Part shown: positions 58,601 through 64,000 of the stretch, piece by piece | Layout of the letters: each line of letters starts with the position of its first letter | Position numbering within the stretch: position 1 is the stretch's first letter | Assembly: GCA_002189035.1 (NCBI GenBank) | Contig: CM007992.1 | Location: 1-64,000, forward strand | Origin: Utricularia gibba | Lineage: Eukaryota; Streptophyta; Magnoliopsida; Lamiales; Lentibulariaceae | Length of the DNA: 64,000 nt | Direction of reading: 5' to 3' | The notes under the pieces: model-generated | What the model was told of the DNA's origin: nothing | Database searches by the model: none | What the model saw: only the letters and a program-made list of their open reading frames with translations | Position numbers and translations under genes: made by a program

Positions 58601-59958
58601 CCAGTTTCATTTCCAGATGTGCATCCTGCTAGGTAACTGTCAGCTCTTTGCTTGTTTAAGACTGTCCTCTTCTCAATCTTCATTCCATAGATTCATGTTT
58701 AGTTCAACTATTATAATGTTCAAGCACCTCTCTTATTGATCATTGAGTATTGTGTCAATGAGAGCGAGAATCCTAGTTTTTTTTTAAAAAAAATTGGTCT
58801 AACTTTCACTATCTTCCATTGTGCTCAACCTTAAGAGGAGTTTTTGGAACAGTGCAGGAATTACTGAAGGCTTTTCCATGTGTGGAGGTGATTTTGTGGA
58901 AGTATACAGTGATCCAAGCCACGTAGGTGTGGATCTGTTCTTTTGTTTCATTTTGAATTCCTGGACATATTTTATGTTTATTGTTTATTTTTCTGTTGGT
59001 ACATGTGTTTACAAAATGGGAGCTCAAGTTGTATCACTATTTTGAAAAAAATGAAAAGAAATCTGTAGCCAATCTTTCAGATGTTCTGCCGTTCCGTCCC
59101 CTTGCGCAAACAGTCGACTGTCATTTAATTTTACAAGTCCATTTTTTCAGGAAACTGGGATGCTGTCGTGACCTGTTTCTTCATTGATACAGCACACAAC
59201 GTTGTTGAGTACATTGAGGTTATTTCAAAAATTCTCAAAGATGATGGTGTGAGTGCCTTTAAACCCATTGTTTATGCAACTGAGATCTCTGCTTAAAGTT
59301 TTCGTCCCTAATAATTGACAGGTCTGGATAAATCTGGGGCCTCTGCTTTACCATTTTGCTGAATCATATGATTATGAAGATGTAAGCTTTGTTGTGTTCA
59401 CATGTTTGAAAATAGAGTTACACTGGATGTTGGATGGAATCTCTCATTGTTGAAGCAGGTGTCCATTGAGCTAAGCTTGGAGGACGTCAAAAAAGTTGCT
59501 TGCCATTATGGCTTTGAAATGGAGGTATCCGTGTGGTTGTGTTTTTCTTTTGCTGTCTACAGTTGCATTGCCCTTTGCCATAAATCTTACAAGTTCCAAT
59601 TTGTTTGGTGAAATAGAAAGAGTCAACTGTTACAACGACTTACTCTACTAATCGTAGGTCAATGATGCAGGTAAATGATAGTTTTCCTCACCGGGTAAAC
59701 ATATTTTGTGGTTTTGTCGTACACTTGATGCTTTATCAATGGATGCAGAGCCAATATCATGCTGCGTTTTGGACAATGCGTAAGAGGAACAGAGGTTGTG
59801 ATGGATTAATGCATTGAGCATAATGCTTGTTGCCTTTTTTTTTTTACCTGTTTGATTGTTTTCGGTAGCTGAAATCCTCCGCAATTCATGCAGCTAAAGA
59901 ACAAGCGGCCGTGAATACCCAACCCACCGACACGGCTGGTTGGTCATCAGCATTTTGA
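55660..59958 (+). CDS. Carnosine N-methyltransferase-like SAM methyltransferase (N2227 family), 19 exons
   Basis: 452 aa. Exons 55660-55754, 55861-55933, 56237-56280, 56474-56516, 56624-56752, 56844-56915, 57447-57515, 57821-57865, 57966-58045, 58153-58217, 58346-58412, 58519-58632, 58853-58926, 59151-59248, 59322-59381, 59459-59524, 59617-59670, 59749-59794, 59894-59958. SAM-binding motif LVPGAGLGRLALEISCLGF, the family block GNEFSYYMMICSSFILN, substrate-side EINEWTIYPWIHNN, DAVVTCFFIDTAHNVVEYIE and WINLGPLLYHFAES. Animals use this enzyme to make anserine from carnosine; the plant substrate is not established. All 18 introns close without correction. Intron 10 ends in a duplicated acceptor. 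Confidence 0.93.
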
Positions 59959-60436
59959 ATTCATCAGGTCCAGGTGCTCTTCGCCAAGGAATGAATTAAT
60001 GTGCTATCATTGCGCATATTACATATGTACTGCTTGTAATGTGCACAGCTGCCAATTTCGATTTCTACATGGCATGTTCTTCATTTTAAAAGCTTGATAA
60101 AACGATGACAACTTTGAATTGAGAAACCTCGTGGTCAACCACGCTGTGACGAACAATGCCATGGAATATGAAGTCTTTTTTAGCAAGTTCGGAGTTTGCT
60201 CGGGAACCCGGGAGCGCTCATGTGGAGGCAAAAATGAATTCGCAGTTGGTGGTCTTCCAATTTATCGATATTTATGCAATGAGGGAACCCAGCTACAAAT
60301 TAAAATACAAAATAATTATATATCAACAAATACTCAACCAACAAAAATGCCTGAAACTAGGGAGAAATGTAGGAAAATGCATAAAACCCACGAAAAGTGA
60401 CGATTGGCTGACTGACTGATCTCAGTTTCGGAGATA
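59959..60436. other. Intergenic between CARNMT-like and GCP4
   Basis: 478 bp between same-strand genes; holds 3' UTR and GCP4 leader. A tandem pair GACTGACTG lies just upstream of the GCP4 start (60408-60418). Confidence 0.5.
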
Positions 60437-63400
60437 ATGCTGCAGGAATTGCTTCTGGCACTTCTAGGTTACACCGGCGATCTTATAATTGATACCAGGG
60501 AGCAGAAAGAGTCCCTCAGAGTTAATCTTTCACCTGATGAGCCGCTCTCTGATGAATCAACCTTCAGGCTTGCCATCGATGTCTCCTTTGTTCAACCTAG
60601 TGACAGGTATACTAACAAATTTCAACTTGCATTTTTTTTTTTTTGTTACGATTGGACTCCCTTGTTGCGGGTATCGTTGCACATTGCGTGTGTTTAGGGA
60701 TCCAGGTTTCGATACTGAAGTTTTGTATCGTCGGTTCCGAACAGTAACTCTTATGATTTATTTCTTCCGAAATGGCACATCTTCAGCTGGAAAACAGGCT
60801 GAAGAACTCCAACTTAGAAGCATGCATAAGCCGACCTTTAAAATGTGTGATGTTCTCCTCATCAATATAAGCTACTTTTCTTCGTTGGAGACAAATAGGA
60901 ATAAGTAAGTTATACATGGCTCTGTCTACTGTCAGGAACCAAAAATATGAACTCTAGCATAAAAGCTTATATTAGCTTGGGCAATGAATTGGATTCTGGT
61001 GGGCTGCATAAGTTACAAGCGAACGAAAGGATAGATTTGAAGCAAAGGGGAGTTCGACCTGAGGGGCATTGAAAATAAGAATGCGGGCTTGCCCCAAGAT
61101 AAGGAAAGGTGTACAGCGCCTAACTTTGTATGCCACCCAGTCAATGAATCTAAAATCCCCGAGGGAACCACGTTGGTTTTAATTTATCTCGGTGGTTAAA
61201 GGATAAAATTTATTTCATTCTTCTATATCAGCACTTTAGCGCTGCATGCTTTCAATGATCACTATGAATTTATTGCAATTTTTATTATTATTAGCAATAT
61301 TATTTTTGTATCACATCCTATACTTTTTCATGTTGGCAGGGAGGTTATTGAAAGAATCATCACTCTAGGCTTTTACTACAGGGAGTTGGAAAGATTTTCT
61401 GCTCAAGCACGAAACTTGAGCTGGATTAGATGTTCAACCGTGTTGCCTGTGTCAAGAGCCACTGATAAGTTGAAACGGGACGTTAAATCTAGCTTGTACA
61501 GGAGGGCTATTGCTAACGGGATTGTTGAGGTTTTGTCCATTTACAGATCTTCTGTATTGCATATTGAACAGAAAATCCTGTCTGATTCCCTGCCTATCCT
61601 GGCGAATGTGACTGAAGGTCTCAACAAGGTATAGTTCGTGTTCTCTGCATTCAGAGGCAAATGATATCCTCATTCTCTTGTACGAAGTGAATCTCACTTT
61701 ATGTATTGGAGAACTGTTTGTCTTCCTCATAAGCTTTCCAATATGTATTCTTGACAATTCAACATTTTTTTAGTTCCTTGTTTTGTTGCCACCTCTTCAT
61801 GCCCTCATTTTGGAAATTGTTCGCGATGATGTATGTGGTGGAAGACTCCTCAACCTGCTACATAAGCACTGCCATTGCGGTGTTCCCGAACTCCAATCAT
61901 GCATTCAGAGGTGATCATTCCCTTAACTTATCACATTCAGTTATAGGATTATTTGACTTCGCGCTTTTGTTTAGTGTTAAAATAAACATACCCTGATTAT
62001 TGAGTGAAAGATTCTTCTTCCATTTTTTTTGTTTGCTGACACAGTATATGATCGATGGATGACTATGCCATACTGAATAACTCTTTTTCCTCCTTGTGAA
62101 TAATGTGCAACGTGTTATGTTGACATTCTCTTTTATTGTCATGGTACATCCCTTGCACATTCCAAAGATTGCATACCTCTCCTTGCCATCACGGTGTAGG
62201 ATATTTTACTTGATTCATGGTAATTGGTGCACAATGTCTGCACATTTTTAGGCTTCTGTGGCATGGCCATCAGGTGATGTACAGTCAACTAACGTCATGG
62301 CTGGTATATGGATTCCTTCATGACTATTACGGAGAGTTTTTTATTAGCAGGTAGAACTTTTTGTTGCATGCTTTCTGTTTTCAATTTCTACCTTCATGCA
62401 TCTGATGCACTTCAGTTCTCCATGCAGACAAGAAGATAAAGATTCCGAGCATGATTTGAATGCAAAGACAGTGGATAAGTTGGGACGCATGACCATTGAC
62501 GATGCATCTCTTGCTGATTGGCATCTAGGCTTCCATATTTCTTTGGTATGCATATTTTTGTTATCTGCTGTCAATGTTAACTATTAGTTTTTGGTATGTG
62601 TGCGCTTTTTTTAAAAAAAAATTTCTCTGGAATTTATGTAGAATTATGTCAAAAAATTGATGGACTTCATATCATTGACTCTTTTTTTGTTTCTCGGGCA
62701 TATCCTGCATTTTGTTGCCTGAACTATCTCGAGCATCTACCGTAGAATCTAAATCATAAAAATAAAAAAATGACCATGTATCTTCACTTGTATTGGAGGG
62801 TTGACCCAAAAATATATATATACATTTTTTTCAGGATATGCTTCCAGATTACATATCAATGGATGTTGCTGAAGCTATTCTGTTTGCTGGAAAAGCTATT
62901 CGAGTCCTTAGAAATCCGATTCCTGCCTTCCAGTTAAGGGAATCATCAATCAATCAGCAGGTACACAAGGGATCACAACGGTTTCCTGAACGTAGAGGAA
63001 GAATTTCTCCTGATGATCCTTCTGCCCAGTGTATGCTGGTTGGAGATGTGTTATTTCCTCAATCTGAGGCCAACAAAATTGAGGCGATGATTCAAAAATT
63101 GAGGGTATTCATTTTTTACTACCAAATTGCTGTTATATATATATATTTTTAATCGTTTTTGTTGGATTATTTTCTCTTCGTGTATTTCTCTAGCTGTCAT
63201 ACATTAATATCATGATTTTCCTTCTTGGGCATAGTAATTCGTCTTTACCTGCAGGAATCTTCAGAATTCCACAAGAGATCTTTTGACACAGCTATTGACT
63301 CAATCAAGGCTATTGCAGCAAGTCATCTATGGCAGGTCTTGTTTCTAAAATGTATTTTCATTTTTTCTTGAAAAAATGATTATTTTTTTTAATCATATAT

Positions 63401-64000
63401 ACAGCTCGTTTTTGATTGTGCTGACTTGAATGGCCACTTGAAAGCACTCAAAGATTATTTCCTATTAGCGAAAGGGGATTTTTTTCAGGTAATATATTTT
63501 TCTCATATTTTAGATCTTGCCAAACAGAGCATGTATCACTAGTGTTGTTTTCATTGACCGTGGTAGTATTTTTCTTTTTTTACTGTAGAGTTTTCTTGAG
63601 GAGAGTCGCTCACTGATGCAACTGCCACCACGCCAGTCCACGGCTGAAGCTGATCTTATGGTTCCATTTCAACTGGTAATTTTATGAATACCACCTGAAC
63701 CAATTGAAATTTTGGAGGCTTAGTTTGGTGGCAGATTATTCCTGCTATTTTTTTGGTGGATTGCATATTCTTCTTGTGCTGATACACTGCACATTGAGCT
63801 TGATGGCATCTTTAGACCTCTGAGTTTTATCCAAAGGGAGTTATTATGTGGTCATAATTATAACAGCGTTGTGCCTAGCGTTTTTGGATTTTACTATTCA
63901 CGAACTGGTGTGAATGAATTGTGTTTTGCACAGGCTGCATTAAAGACTATTGGGGAAGAAGATAAATATTTCTCTCGACTTTCGATACGGTATGAATTCT
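60437..64000 (+). CDS. GCP4: Gamma-tubulin complex component 4 (GCP4), truncated by window end
   Basis: Subunit of the gamma-tubulin ring complex that nucleates microtubules. Exons 60437-60606, 61340-61628, 61774-61910, 62252-62350, 62428-62545, 62835-63104, 63255-63335, 63405-63488, 63589-63675, 63934-63989, then continuing beyond the window. The start MLQELLLALLGYTGDLI is the family N-terminus. GRIP1 blocks include FYYRELERFSAQARNLSWIR, RRAIANGIVEVLSIYRS, HCHCGVPELQSCIQRLLWHG and DMLPDYISMDVAEAILFAGK. GRIP2 begins around ASHLWQLVFDCADLNGHLKA and LKDYFLLAKGDFFQ. About 464 of roughly 740 expected residues are present and all phases close so far. Confidence 0.95.

Overview
This window is the left end of a plant nuclear chromosome. 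It opens with about 1.37 kb of CCCTAAA-type telomere repeat and then runs straight into gene-dense, intron-rich DNA. RuBisCO small subunit, PEP carboxykinase, a GATA factor with an LLM-like C-terminus, a bZIP G-box factor, HIPP metal-binding proteins and plant-style GT-AG introns make it a land plant, almost certainly an angiosperm. From memory, several genes (AMSH, OEP16-2, GATA17-like, dynein light chain, HSBP) have Arabidopsis relatives close together on chromosome 4, which suggests an old angiosperm gene block. I cannot name the species.

Layout: telomere 1-1375; subtelomeric DNA to 2.7 kb; ALDH22A1 (-) and a universal stress protein (+) diverging from about 6.3-6.9 kb; OEP16-2 (-) and AMSH deubiquitinase (+) diverging at 9.0-9.5 kb; GATA and FLZ zinc-finger genes (+) at 14-16 kb; dynein light chain (-), TCTP (+) and HSBP (+) at 16.6-20.8 kb; HIPP-A (-) at 21-22 kb; a small hAT-like MITE at 24 kb; a bHLH factor (-) at 25 kb; PEPCK (-) at 26.7-30.3 kb; BRICK1, a proline-rich secreted protein and two more HIPP genes (all -) at 32-36.3 kb; tRNA-Thr(UGU) at 36.9 kb; a damaged ABHD17-like hydrolase (+) at 37.5-39.2 kb; a MAKR-like plant protein (-) at 40 kb; an M50B-like membrane protease (+) at 42-43.8 kb; a MAGL/caffeoylshikimate-esterase-like hydrolase (-) at 44-46 kb; RBCS (-) at 47 kb; GBF bZIP (+) at 51-52.7 kb; an unrecognised tail-anchored protein (-) at 54 kb; a carnosine N-methyltransferase-like gene (+) at 55.7-60 kb; and GCP4 (+), cut by the window end.

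The genes are mostly independent housekeeping, signalling and metabolic units, not a pathway cluster. Two observations stand out. First, HSBP carries a textbook AT-AC U12-type intron. Second, about ten otherwise well conserved genes each need one or more single-base additions, mostly in short homopolymers, to keep frame. This looks like deletion-type sequencing or assembly error rather than biology, though ABHD17 may be a true pseudogene. All exon borders below were derived by eye from splice signals and reading-frame continuity; no alignment program was run.
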